A stretch of 64,000 nt of DNA. Source: Corella eumyota. Taxonomy: Eukaryota > Chordata > Ascidiacea > Phlebobranchia > Corellidae. The stretch's first letter is position 1; each line of letters starts with the position of its first letter. A program made the position numbers and the translations under genes. This document shows positions 1 to 11,418 of the stretch, piece after piece. The notes beneath the pieces were generated by a model. The model was not told where the DNA came from and did no database searches. It saw only the letters and a list, made by a program, of their open reading frames with translations. The stretch covers positions 21,274,501 through 21,338,500 of the forward strand of contig OY720097.1 in NCBI GenBank assembly GCA_963082875.1. The letters run 5' to 3'.

Positions 1-24
1 TCAATTTATGCAAATATTAATTAA

Positions 25-891
<867 letters not shown>

Positions 892-1436
892 AAACAAAAA
901 ATCTTGCTAACAATTTAAAATTTTTTGCGGTTACATTGGGCACAATTTTGATCTAGAATTGTTCACTTTAAGTTCACTTGGTATTTAAATTTTTAAACAA
1001 AAATTATGATTTGTTATTTGGTTTAATAACTCAAGTAAAAATCTTGTATATACATTTTGCCAAGAAATCACTTTTACATAAAAAATAATGTTATGTTAGT
1101 ACAATTTCCTTTTTTGTTTGAAAAACATTTTGTTTTTGTAAGTAGTGGCAACCGTATTTAGTTTATATTAATTTTTTTTTTAAACATTTAACCCCAAAAA
1201 ATGTTGTTGTTAACTTGTAATACTGCCGTTGTGTTTATATTTTCAATAATGATATTGTTATTCTACCACTGCCTAGTTGTCATATGTTTACAATATTAAT
1301 TTTGATTTTGAAGTTCATTAAAAAATCAACATAAGTTGATTTATTAAAATATAAACTTTAAAAACTACAGCAAATAAATTTGTAATAAAACTAATTTTGT
1401 TTTTGATTGTTAATAGGTTTAGGGAAAAATTAAACC
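892..1436. other. Intergenic, PCNA to CHID1
   Basis: AT-rich spacer between two genes on the same strand. It holds the PCNA 3' UTR (an AATAAA-like signal lies near 1372) and the CHID1 promoter or 5' UTR. No coding signal is seen. Confidence 0.5.
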
Positions 1437-4400
1437 ATGAAGTTTTTAATAAAATTTTTAATTTTAATATTGATTATAAATTTTGGAAATTCTACACTGT
1501 CTCCAAACAAGAAAAAAACTAAAACAAAAACACAAAAGGTGGTAAATCAATTGTAGTTTATACAATATTAAATAAAGTTGTATTATAAGGTTTATAAGTG
1601 TAACATGCTTTGCTGTATAATTTTGCAAGTTTTCCATTGTATTGTTTAGCAGTTTTGTATTGTGTAAACTATAGGAAATAATTAAACAAACTAGGTTTTG
1701 TTCTATAGTTATTTATATTGGGATGATGGGAAAATTTAATGTTTTTATATCACAATTTTTGATTGGCTATTTAAATTTTTCATTATAATAACAAATATTT
1801 TTAAATTTAGATAAAATATCCCAAAACTAATGTTTTGCAACGGGGTTTGGTTAAAGAAGAAATTACACCGACAGAAATAATTGAAAATCATTCAAAATAT
1901 TGTGAAGTTGAACGATTAACTAGACAATTCACAACTGGTGAAGTATTGGGATATGTAACTCCTGTAAGTATTAAAATTTGTTCACTAAAATGTTTATAAA
2001 AATGCCTTGAAAAGAGTTGCGCAATCTAAGAATGTTGTTTCTTTATGCGTATTACATGTCAATAAAACAATAAGAATTACATATTTCTATTGTACATTCT
2101 GTTTATTTCGTTTTTTTAGTTATTATAGTTTAACTAAAGATGTTTTCTTAAACTGTATATTTATTAAAAATGCTTTAAAAAATTATCCTTTTCTAAAATG
2201 TTATATCCTAATTAATATTTTTTTAAGTAATATAATTTACTTTATTCAATTAAAAAATATTTTAATAAATTTGCTTTTTAAAAAGTGGAATTCACATGGC
2301 TACGATGTTCCTAAAATATTTGGAAAATTTACGATGTTAAGTCCGGTTTGGTTACAAATTAAAAGAAAACCAAGAGGAAAATATGTGGTTACTGGAACCC
2401 ATGATATTGACAAAAGTAAGACTTATGTAGTTATTACATTTACTTTAAACTTATATTAATGCCTGGGTTTTACATAAAGCAAAATGCTTTGTGGATATAT
2501 AAGTAAGCAAATTAATTATCGTTCTTAAGTAATTATTTTTGATTTTATTTTTTTAGATTGGTTAAAGGATGTTAAAAAAACGAATGAGGACGTTAAAATA
2601 TGTAAGTTAATTATTTAAAAAGAACTCCATTCATATCAAAATGTAGTGATGAAAAAATTCTATTAAATAATTAATAGAATTTTTAATTAAATTTGATTTA
2701 TTGTTTTTTATCGATTTATTTTAAATATGATAAAACTTGCTGGGAAAGTGAAGCAGTGGGAATTAAACTCAGGACTTCAAGTGCTTTGTCGCTTTTTTTT
2801 AATAAATGTTTTTCTACTTTTTTAATTTAATTTTGTAATTAATTTTATTTTCAAAATCTTAGTTTTACTGTAAATTTCAAAATTGTTAATTTTATGTTTT
2901 TTCAGTACCCAGGGTGTTGTTTGATGGCTGGACTATCTCAGATTTTAAGAAATTATTCACAGGAGATCATAATGAAGATGAGATTGAAGATTTATCCGAT
3001 GAAGTTGTTAAAACTTTGGTAAACGAAGATTTAGATGGTGCGGTAATTGAATTATGGAGTCAGTTGCCAAAAAAATATACAAAGTAAGATTTGATATATC
3101 ATAATGTTACCCCAGTTCATTGTTATTTGGCTTGAATAGTTCCGTGGGTAATATAGTTTGTACAATATTGGTCTGATGATATAGCCTATTAAGTAATTTT
3201 GGGTTTTGGCAATTTTTGTTGTTATCCTTAATGTGGGAAAGTTAAATGCCCCATCTAAACATAGAGTAATGACAGCTACCCCAACCCAGTCTCAAGTTGC
3301 CTGTGACACTTTGGGATATTAATAGATAATAATTGCCCGGTTATTATACTGCTGATTAGGTGCTGGCTTAGCAGGAGTTTATACCTTTTAAAGGGACGTA
3401 CTCAAGGCCGCTACAGCATAAGAGCAGTGGGGATCAAACCCAGAACCTCATGTGGTGTTGGAAGTGTTTTGACTATTACACCACGCTGTTGGTTTAGTTA
3501 AAAGAAGTTGTACAATAATTTAGTTTATGCAAGATATTCAGATTTTCTAACCCTTTCATTTTAAAACACATAGACTACAATTCTATAATGATTTTACCTA
3601 TAATATTTTATTTAGTTATTGTTTTTTAATTCTGTTTATAAATATGTTTTATTTACAGACATGCAACTCATTTAATAAAACATTTAAGTGAAGCTTTTAA
3701 AACTGAAAATTTAAAACTTGGATTTGTTATCCCACCATCCATTAATTATAAGTAAGTTTAATGACCAACAAAATTATAAAAATGTAAATTTATGTTTTTT
3801 AAACTATTCCATTTATTATTAGTCTTTTGCATTTTTAGTATTTTTTTTTTTAATAATAAAAGTATTGCAATTATTAAAAATTAAACTAATTTAACCCCGT
3901 ATTAAATTCCAAAAAATGTAAAACTATTTTTAATTAAAGATTCTTGATTACAGAAATGACAACGTCGGCTTCCTACGTGACAATTTTGAATCTTTAGAAC
4001 CCCTCGTCGACTTCTTTAGTTTAATGACCTACGATTACTCAGCTGGATCGGGTAAACCGGGGGGAAATTCCCCTCTACCTTGGGTGAGGGCGTGTGTTGA
4101 ACAAATAGACCCAGAAGCACAACACAGGGGGAAAATTCTGCTTGGGTTAAATTTTTACGGGTTCATGTACTCTAAGCAGGGTGGAGGTCCCATATTGGGG
4201 CATCAGTAAGTTTTTTCTTTTTGTGATTCTTTTTTTTTGATAAAATAACTTATTGTAAAAAGTTATTCAAAATTTTTTTCTGTATATATCTTTATCTTTG
4301 ATGTGCGAAGGTCGAATGCAGGACCTTAACATAGAGTAACATTAGTTACCTCGACCAAGTTTCAAGTTGCCTGTGGCAGTTTCGGATATTATAGGTTATA

Positions 4401-4939
4401 ATTGCCCGATAATTATGCTGCTGATTAATTGCTGGCTCAACAGGAGTTCATACCGTTTATAGCGCCCCTAAGGGTGCTACAGCATGAGAGCAGTGCAAAT
4501 TAAACCTACAACCTTATGTGGTGTAGCAAGTGTTTTAACCACTACACCATGCTGCCGGTTATAAACAACAAATTGCTTGGGCTTTTGAACGTTATAACAG
4601 CACAATATATTGTTTTACTTCAGATATATTGAACTTCTGAAATCTCAAGTTAACACTTTTCAATGGGAACCAAACATTGAAGAACATGTTGTACAACAAT
4701 CTGATGGTGAAGAACTATTAAGTGCAGTAATGTACCCAACTTTAAAGGTAAGTTTACCAAATTTGCAATATATATTTATATAAAAAAAAATTAAAATACT
4801 TTTTACTGTTAATTTTTTTTATTTTTCTGTTTTTTTTTAGTCGATTCATAATCGCATTGAGTTAGCAAGAGACCTCGGAACTGGGATAGCAATTTGGGAG
4901 ATTGGGCAAGGTCTTGATTATTTCTACGATCTACTTTAA
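1437..4939 (+). CDS. CHID1: Chitinase domain-containing protein 1
   Basis: Nine exons deduced by eye: 1437-1538, 1811-1963, 2286-2415, 2557-2601, 2906-3083, 3659-3751, 3954-4205, 4624-4747, 4841-4939, giving about 391 aa (human 393). The first exon encodes a hydrophobic signal peptide ([19 protein letters not shown]). The mature part follows CHID1/SI-CLP along its length: [41 protein letters not shown], a degenerate GH18 motif ([10 protein letters not shown]), [47 protein letters not shown]. The GH18 catalytic DxxDxDxE motif lacks its middle aspartates, as in the family, which is lectin-like rather than chitinolytic. The protein is expected in the secretory pathway or lysosome. The exon 1 donor is ambiguous (1539 or 1542, both in phase). 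Introns 5 and 7 carry SINEs. Confidence 0.93.
3225..3494 (-). mobile_element. tRNA-derived SINE, reverse
   Basis: Lies in CHID1 intron 5. On the - strand it has a tRNA-like head with an A box (GTGGTGTAATAG-type) and a B box (GGGTTTGATCCCC), then a body with the recurrent GCTGTAGCGGCC and GGCAACTTGAGACTGGGT blocks also seen in the other copies in the window. Moderately diverged. Confidence 0.8.
4286..4560 (-). mobile_element. tRNA-derived SINE, reverse
   Basis: Lies in CHID1 intron 7 and is nearly full length: a tRNA-like head at the right (GGCAGCATGGTGTAGTGG on the - strand), B box, body, and a tail ending in a CACATCAAAGATAAAGAT-like block at the left. Same family as 3225-3494. Confidence 0.85.
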
Positions 4940-5454
4940 TTTAAAGATCCATTTTTTCCTTCTTAAGTGAAGAATATAATTACTTTGCTTAACTAAACAA
5001 TAAACTTGGATAAAAATGATGTAATTGATTTTTATTTTAGTATTCGTTAAAACGAATTGATTATTTTTGTGTGGTAGTTACAATTGCTATTTATTTTTTG
5101 TGTGGTTTGTAGATTGTATTGTAAGCATTTTTATTACTATCCAAGAATTCTATACCAGTACTTTATTCTATACCAGTACTTCAAAGTACATCTTTTTTGC
5201 TGTTTTTTTGCGGTGCTTTCTGTTAGTATTGTGCAATATCTTAATTATAATTAAATGTGCTTTTAAAAATTATATCTTGGTCTTGTAATAACAGCATAAT
5301 TAGCAAGATTGAGATTTATTTTAATAAATAAAGATGGGCAAAGCAAAATAATCACAGGCATTAGTTCTAGCAAAAAATAAACAAAGATGCAATATATTTA
5401 AACAAATGACAAAAACAGTGTTTTACATAATTTTTTTAACTAGAACAAAAACAA
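4940..5454. other. Convergent intergenic, CHID1 / reductase A
   Basis: 3' flanks of two convergent genes. AATAAA-like signals lie near 5000 and 5320-5330. A 73-codon open stretch inside is low-complexity, AT-rich and not conserved at the other module copies. Nothing else seen. Confidence 0.5.
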
Positions 5455-6282
5455 TTACCACTCTTGTACTTTTTTACCAACAACATATTTTCCATTCGGT
5501 TCACTTTTATCCTTCGGAATCAAAGCTAGATAAACCGGGGTTATAGCTCCCTCATCTGGTGACTTAGTAGCCTGTGGTGAGGTCATATCAGTTCGAACCC
5601 AACCAGGACAACAGGAGTTGACCAAAACGTTGTCACGACCTTGTTGCCGGAGCAACCTTGCTTGTAATTTTGCCAAAGTCATTAAACCAAGTTTAGATAT
5701 GCCATAGGGTGAACTAGGAAAACCACTTTTAACATGTGATTTACTCTCTGTTAATTTAACAAACTTGTTCATTAAAGAAGCAAGCTCTTCTTCAGTAATG
5801 TTATCAGATCGGAATTTATCTTTAATCTCCTGTGAGCAGTATTTTAAGGCTGTGACGCCAACCATACTTGAAATATGGACAATCCTACCATGATCTTTGA
5901 TGCATGGAAGTAATATATCTGAAGTTTGAACTGTCCCAAAATAATTAGTTTTAATTGTGTCCTTGGCTTGAGTGTATAATGGTACTTTATCAGTTCGTTT
6001 GAACATAATTCCAGCATTGTTTACTAGCACATCTACTCCTCCATAATTAGAAATCATGTAGTCCTTTAGTTTTTCAATACTCTTAGTGTCATCAACATCA
6101 ATTTGATGAAACCTAGGTTTAAGGCCTTGGGATTCAAGTTTTTGAATTGCTTCTTTTCCTTGGTCTTCCTTTCTGCATGTCAAATAAACTTGGCCTTCAA
6201 ATTTCTTGCATAAAGATTGAACTATGGCATAACCCAGACCTTTTCTGCTACCAGTAACTACTGCGACTCTATTAGCAGTCAT
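5455..6282 (-). CDS. Carbonyl reductase (NADPH), CBR1-like, copy A
   Basis: A 275-aa single-exon short-chain dehydrogenase/reductase close to vertebrate CBR1/CBR3 (277 aa), cytosolic NADPH-dependent reductases of quinones, prostaglandins and other carbonyls. Visible motifs: the cofactor motif TGSRKGLG (residues 10-17), NNAG (88-91), catalytic Ser in HISSMVG (about 138-139), catalytic YGISK (Tyr193, Lys197), and PGWVRTDM (226-233) after the active site. The 40-residue insertion typical of CBR1 (about 146-190) before the catalytic Tyr is present. It ends GKKVQEW. Divergently arranged with the TXNDC15-like gene about 690 bp away. One of three copies in this window (others at 22935 and 44652); this copy looks functional. 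Confidence 0.93.
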   Translation of the reverse strand: MTANRVAVVTGSRKGLGYAIVQSLCKKFEGQVYLTCRKEDQGKEAIQKLESQGLKPRFHQIDVDDTKSIEKLKDYMISNYGGVDVLVNNAGIMFKRTDKVPLYTQAKDTIKTNYFGTVQTSDILLPCIKDHGRIVHISSMVGVTALKYCSQEIKDKFRSDNITEEELASLMNKFVKLTESKSHVKSGFPSSPYGISKLGLMTLAKLQARLLRQQGRDNVLVNSCCPGWVRTDMTSPQATKSPDEGAITPVYLALIPKDKSEPNGKYVVGKKVQEW

Positions 6283-6973
6283 TTTTTTAGAATTTTGATG
6301 ATATTTAAATTAATAAAAAGAAAGAAAAACACTATAAAAATCGTTGTGAAAAGGTATCAGAAGAAAAACAACATACTAAATGAAGTTCAGCGTAATAAAG
6401 TCATTCAAAATGTTGCGTTTTCAAAAGATTATATAACCATTTTTTGTCATCTTACGTAACTCATTAAATTAGATCAGTAATAAATGGTGGAAAAACATAA
6501 AAAACACGTGCTGAGAAGGGTAAAAAAATTAAAGGTAATTTAAATGTTTAAGTTTATTATTTTTATATATTTTACTAAAATTTTATAAACAAATGTGGGC
6601 ATGAAGTTTATATGCAAAATAATAAATATATGCAAAATAATAAAAAACACATATTTTTTACACATAAAAATTTATTGATACAAGTTGATTACATTTTTTA
6701 GTGTTTAAACTGTTGCACAAAAAGTAAAATTTTGATTTACTTTCTATGGCCTGGAGCACAACCTAAACGTGTTATGTTTTTTGTTCACTTTTAGAGATAG
6801 TTTAAAGTACACGAAAAAAACAAGATGTAAGTTGCTGGAAACTGAATAAAAATTTGGTTGTTTTCGGCTAAATTAATAAGAAATTACGCCGTCAAAATGT
6901 AGGGTTTTTAAATATCTTTTTTAAATAAAAAATTGCGCACAGGACGGCCGTCAAATTTATGGTATTTTTTTAG
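6283..6973. other. Divergent intergenic, reductase A / TXNDC15 A
   Basis: Probably a shared promoter region. Blocks near 6480-6535 and 6700-6835 are conserved at copies B and C, including AACAAGATGTAAGTTGC near 6820-6836. That looks like a splice donor, pairing with the acceptor just before 6974 to make a short 5' intron. An open stretch ATGGTGGAAAAACAT at 6483 is frame-disrupted in copy B, so I do not call it coding. Confidence 0.5.
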
Positions 6974-8368
6974 ATGAATTTTTCGATGGAAGGCACGTGT
7001 GCTCTGGAGTACAAAGAGCAATTGTGTTTGCTGCATGACCCACAATACGACCTCCATTATGACGTATTAAACGCCGTTGAGCCAGATCCACCATGCTATA
7101 AACTTCCAACTTTAACCAACCATACTTATCCTGAGTTAATTTTATTGAGTTCAGTTCAATTATTTACTCATTTAGATAACTACACAGCTGGTATGTGTGC
7201 AGTGGTTTACTTTTATGCAACTTGGTGCCCGTTTTCAATGAAGTTAGCCCCAGCAATTAACTCAATTGGCCACATTTTTCCAACTGTTCCAATATTTGCA
7301 GTTGATTTTGAAACCCAGTTAACATCAACAAATAACCACATAAGGTGAGTGAAAAAATCTTATATTCATTTACTATTTTATGAATAATTAAAAAAACATG
7401 AATTTTTTTAAACATTTATTTATCATTGTTGTGGAAAGGTCGACTTCACAATCTTAAACATAAGTAACATTGGTTACCCCATCCTAGTTTCAAGTTGTAT
7501 ATGGCAGTTTGGGATATTATTTATATCCAATAATTAAACTGCTTAGCAGGAGTTCATACTGCTTATAGCGCCTTACCCAAGGTGGCTTGAGCATAAGAGC
7601 AGTTGTAATCGAACCCAGGACCTCACGTAGTGAAGAAAATGTTTTAACCACTAAACCACGCTGCCGAGTAATTTTTATGCTCTTTCCTCAATTACACTAT
7701 ATTTTATTGGCTTTTATGGTTGTTTTTTATTTGGTATAATAAGCTACCATCTAATTGCAATACCAACTTTTGGGGTTCTTTTGTAAGTTTCCATATAGAT
7801 AACATACTAAGTTTACTCCTTGCCTTATACATAAAATCAATGGGAATTAAACTCAAGGATTGCTTGATGCCCAGCTACTTTAACTCATATTAACAGTATG
7901 AATATTTATCACCATTTTGTTGATATTTAATATCAATCATAACCTTAAATATTACTGGTACAATTTATTATAAATGTAACTTATTGTTAATTTTTAGGTT
8001 GGTTTTAAAAATAAAACTAATTAAACTCTCTTAATTTGATTTGTTTTAGATTTGGAACATTGGCTTTGCCAAATTTAGTGATATTTCAAGGACCAAAAGC
8101 TATTTTAAGGTTTAATCAATCTGGTACTGATTTGGTTGATGTTATTAAATTTGTTCAACGGACAACTAAAGTCCTGGCAAAGCCTATTGGTTATGTGGGG
8201 AATAATCTAACTTTAAAAAATCAAAATTTAAGTATTTTTAATATAAGCGAAAAAGATTTTAAAGGTCCGATGTCAGTAACTTACAAACCAGAAACGGATT
8301 GGATGATGATTTTGTCATCTGTGTTTTTAATATATTTAATTTACTTTAAATTTAAACGAAAAAATTAG
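6974..8368 (+). CDS. TXNDC15: Thioredoxin domain-containing protein 15-like, copy A
   Basis: Exons 6974-7344 and 8050-8368, joined in phase 2, give 229 aa. The protein matches the C-terminal two thirds of vertebrate TXNDC15: a Trx fold with YATWCPFS (Trp84-Ser88) where CxxC would be, so only one active-site Cys, as in the vertebrate WCRFS. FGTLALPN with the cis-Pro, FQGPKAILRFN, and a C-terminal membrane segment (MMILSSVFLIYLIYF) followed by basic residues are also present. TXNDC15 is an ER/ciliary membrane protein linked to Meckel syndrome in humans. Possible N-glycosylation sites include NHT, NYT and NQS. The ATG lies directly after a splice-acceptor-like TTTTTTTAG and no signal peptide follows, so a further 5' exon carrying the signal peptide may be unseen. 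The intron holds a SINE. Confidence 0.88.
7428..7669 (-). mobile_element. tRNA-derived SINE in TXNDC15 A intron
   Basis: Same SINE family; head at the right end (GGCAGCGTGGTTTAGTGG on the - strand). SINE copies sit at the matching place in copies B, C and D, so the insertion predates the module duplications. Confidence 0.8.
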
Positions 8369-9042
8369 TAAAAATTATTTTACCTTTAATTAGGCCATGA
8401 AATTATTCACTAAATATTTTTAATTAACTTTTACTTTACTTTGTTGTTTTATATATATAAAATCATGATTTTATTTAAAATGTGGGTATGTTTTTTTTAC
8501 TCCATTTTTCTACAAAAAGGTGGGTTTTTCTTATTCTTCACTGAGGTCCAACTTTTGCTGATGGCAGCTTATGAATGGATTTTACAATAATGTTGTATGC
8601 ACGGCTAGAAAATGTGTCTTCCATTTTTTGGGAGTCCTTAATAATTGGGGATTTCATGGCATCTGACAAAAATGTTATATGTACTATGGTTACAAAGTAT
8701 CACACAAAACTACAACATTTAACAATTTTGTTTGGTAAAATTAAACGCAACTTGTTATTTGTGTTTTAAAAGTAATGGAATCATTATAAAGATCTTCCTA
8801 TGAAGATTTATAGGTGTCTAATATACGATAAGGTACGGGTTAATTATATAAAGCCTAAATAATTTTTGTGAGGACACAAAAAATTTATTTGGTTTTATTG
8901 CTGGCTAGTAGACTTTTATTTTACTGCTGTCATTGTTATACTACCGCGCCAAAAGTTAAAACAGTAATATACTGCTGATTATGTAAATAAGAAAGGTGAA
9001 AAAGGGTTTTTAGCGTGCATTTATCTACAAAGTATTAAAATC
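8369..9042. other. Convergent intergenic, TXNDC15 A / orphan A
   Basis: 3' UTR region that is well conserved among copies A-D at DNA level. An open stretch at 8575-8769 is kept in copies A, C and D only partly and changes length in copy B, so it is treated as noncoding. Confidence 0.45.
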
Positions 9043-9416
9043 TTACGTACGCAGACCTGAACTGTGCGAACATTAATGCAAGCTGTTTTTATGCTTTTAC
9101 CTGTAAAAACGTTAAGCCCGCCTAGAAACGGATTAGGTGATCGAAAACTTATTGGTTTCGGACCTTCACACTGGCCCGACGCTAAATAATTCTGATATCT
9201 TTTAAAATCGGGTGCTTTGTCTGATAACTTGTTACAAAAACTTGCTAATTTTTTCCCTGCAAAACTTGTAGGCTCTATTTTGAATAGTAAAGGGTTAGAA
9301 CCCCAGACTGTGTTATCAAATACATTTTTGATAACACGAATTGTGTTTAAGTCGTTGGGAAAATCTTTTCCAGATACTTCTTCTCCATACGATTTGGCAG
9401 GGTATACTGACGACAT
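9043..9416 (-). CDS. Orphan ~109-aa protein, copy A
   Basis: I do not recognise this protein. The main exon 9101-9416 starts MSSVYPAKSYGEE and carries conserved blocks VFDNTVWGSNPLLFKIEP, DKAPDFKRYQNYL and RSPNPFLGGLNVFTG. A donor (GTAAAA/GTAAAT) lies at the same codon in copies A, C and D. A conserved acceptor (GTTCAG) then gives a 14-nt last exon (9043-9056) encoding LRT and stop, 109 aa in all. Unspliced read-through gives unrelated tails in A compared with C and D, which favours the spliced form. No signal peptide or membrane segment; hydrophilic, rich in Phe, Pro, Asn and Lys. It converges on TXNDC15. A functional assignment would be a guess. Confidence 0.65.
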
Positions 9417-9502
9417 CTTTTTCTCTATGGAAACCTGGTTAAAATTAAATCTATGTTTCTGTCATGGTTAAAGTTATATGTAAATTTAATGCAGTACACG
9501 AT

Positions 9503-9655
9503 GGAGCTCTGTTTGCGTCGTCCGCCAAGTTTATAAAATGCAGAAAAGGCGGAATTTTTATAACCTTACCCTAATCTTCTTTTGTACATTCCGCCCCTTC
9601 CTTAATTATTTTTGTACTGCTCGTTTAAACCAGCAGACGACGCTAATGTAGATCC
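9503..9655. repeat. Fold-back element upstream of orphan A
   Basis: Imperfect terminal inverted repeats: left arm GGAGCTCTGTTTGCGTCGTCCGC-like (given here only in part: GCGTCGTCCGC) against right arm GCAGACGACGC...GATCC, with an inner inverted pair GGCGGAA / TTCCGCC. It recurs with better arms at copies C and D. It could be a small MITE fixed before duplication or a hairpin in the orphan gene promoter. Confidence 0.55.
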
Positions 9656-10341
9656 TATACTTTAGTTAAATATCTCATTCTAAATTCAAAATAAGGGGCT
9701 GTTTATAGAGGTAAAATAAATCTAAATATCTACTTCAAAGGTACATACCGTGCTTTTAAATTTTCGAAATAACTGTTAGATGTCAGTCAGCCAATTTAAA
9801 TTTATTTGTAATATACAAGGTTTGGATTTTGCCTGATTTATTTGGTATTGTTACATCATATAACCCAAGCCATAACAAATTGTATTTATAAATATATTTA
9901 AATATTAAATTAATCAACTAATTAATAAAAAATGTAAAAGTATTTTTGTTTTGTATAAAAGAAAATATTTGTTTTCTTTGTAATACTTTTATTCACACAT
10001 AAATGATAAACACAAAAAGCGATTTCAGTTCTGTTTCTGTTAAACACAAAATTTCAGTTAAACACAAAAAGGATTTCAGGGTACAGCTTTAACCTGGTGA
10101 CTTTACTTTATAGCTATTGCGATAAATCACTTTTTCCCATAATTATTGAACACTTCTAATTTAAATTGATTTTTAACTTATGTTAAATAAATATTAATAT
10201 ACTGTTGTGAAACTACTTTTTAGCAAAACATTTTACTTAAATTTTTTTTTTTAAATTAAACAGAAAAAAAGTGTATATATATATATCTAAAGAATTTGGA
10301 AAAATTATCTTGGTAAATTTCAGCTTTTACAACTTGAAAAG
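9656..10341. other. Intergenic, orphan A to NE-family locus 1
   Basis: AT-rich. The part up to about 10010 matches the flanks of copies C (48810-49150) and D (59190-59540). After that it switches to sequence matching 52880-53140 and 55378-55640, so a duplication boundary lies near 10010-10080. No gene seen. Confidence 0.5.
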
Positions 10342-11418
10342 CTAATCATTCTTTCGACCCCGTTCCTTTTCCGCACTTTCCTAATAAATTAAACAAAATT
10401 TTGTTTTAAACGAAGTAGTTATAATTCAAATTTAAGTTAAGATTTTATAGTATTTGTAAAATAAATAAAATATTATGGCATTTTCTTACCCAGCGAAATT
10501 GACCAAGTCTAATTTTCTGAAAAACTTTTTGTGCTTCCTGTTCCACGAACGAGTCTACTGCTTCATTGTTGAAATCTATGTCGTGATCCACTATGATTAC
10601 AAAATTCTCATCGCGACCTTGAAAAATTAACAATTTGTTGGTCACACTTTTTGTAAGTGATAAAGCTTTTTAAATGATAAAAGGAATATAAAATAAAGCA
10701 ATTTTAAAATATGGTGGTTTGCCTTCGACATTTTAAATTTTACTTGTTTGTTGTGGCAGGGTCAAAAATCAGAATTATTTCAATTAATGTATTAAATTTA
10801 TTTACCATACCTGTATTTTTATTGCTTGCAGCATATACGTGATCAAAAGCAGTTCTAAAATAAAATCAGAAAGTGAAAAAGTTTTTTTTATGGTGTTTAA
10901 AAATGTTTACATACTATTGTTGCATTATTACCTATCAAGAGACCTATTAAAGCCAATTTCTGCCCCTCTATCAAGAATGAATTTTTTCAAACAAATTGCG
11001 TATTCTCTTTTCTAAATGTACATTACCAAAAATTAAAAATAGCAAAATTTAAGTCTTATAGCTTTGGTAAAATATATGTCTTAACTTTAATTGTTAAATC
11101 TTTGGTTTTTTGATTAAACTAGTTAATATTGGGTATTGGTATGTTGCTATAACAAATCTTTAAATAAAACAATTTTATTTTTTAAATTAATTGTATTACA
11201 AACAAAAAGTAATGTCGTTTAGACACACTTTTGAGTAATTTAGGTTCGCGCAAAATTAAGAAGTTATCTTTTGTTCTTTCAACCTTAGTAAATTGAAACT
11301 GGTTTTATGTAAAAAATAGGTTATTTCGGCTCGCAAAGAGTTTTAAAGTTACCTCTTGTTCTTCATACTCCCTAAAAAAATCAATAAGGAGACGTCTTAT
11401 ATCACTTCCATCGTCCAT
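10342..11418 (-). CDS. NE-family small protein, locus 1 (118 aa)
   Basis: Unrecognised family. Five exons on the - strand: 11353-11418, 10932-11011, 10811-10854, 10490-10617, 10342-10380, with lengths 66, 80, 44, 128 and 39 and phases 0, 2, 1, 0, closing in one frame to 118 aa plus stop. It starts MDDGSDIRRLLIDFF. The core motif is in exon 4 (IIVDHDIDFNNEAVDSFVEQ). It ends ESAEKERGRKND. The order looks like helix, short strands, then a long amphipathic helix after the NNE motif, with a charged tail. No signal peptide, no membrane segment, no obvious catalytic residues. Locus 8 (55643-56700) shares all five exon lengths. I cannot name a function. Confidence 0.72.

Noticed and set aside
2007-2459. 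150-codon frame as a separate gene
   Set aside because: It is intron 2 plus exon 3 of CHID1 read through.
8575-8769. Open frame after TXNDC15 A, with counterparts at 47801 and 58096
   Set aside because: The reading length changes between copies and copy B breaks it; it is better explained as conserved 3' UTR DNA.
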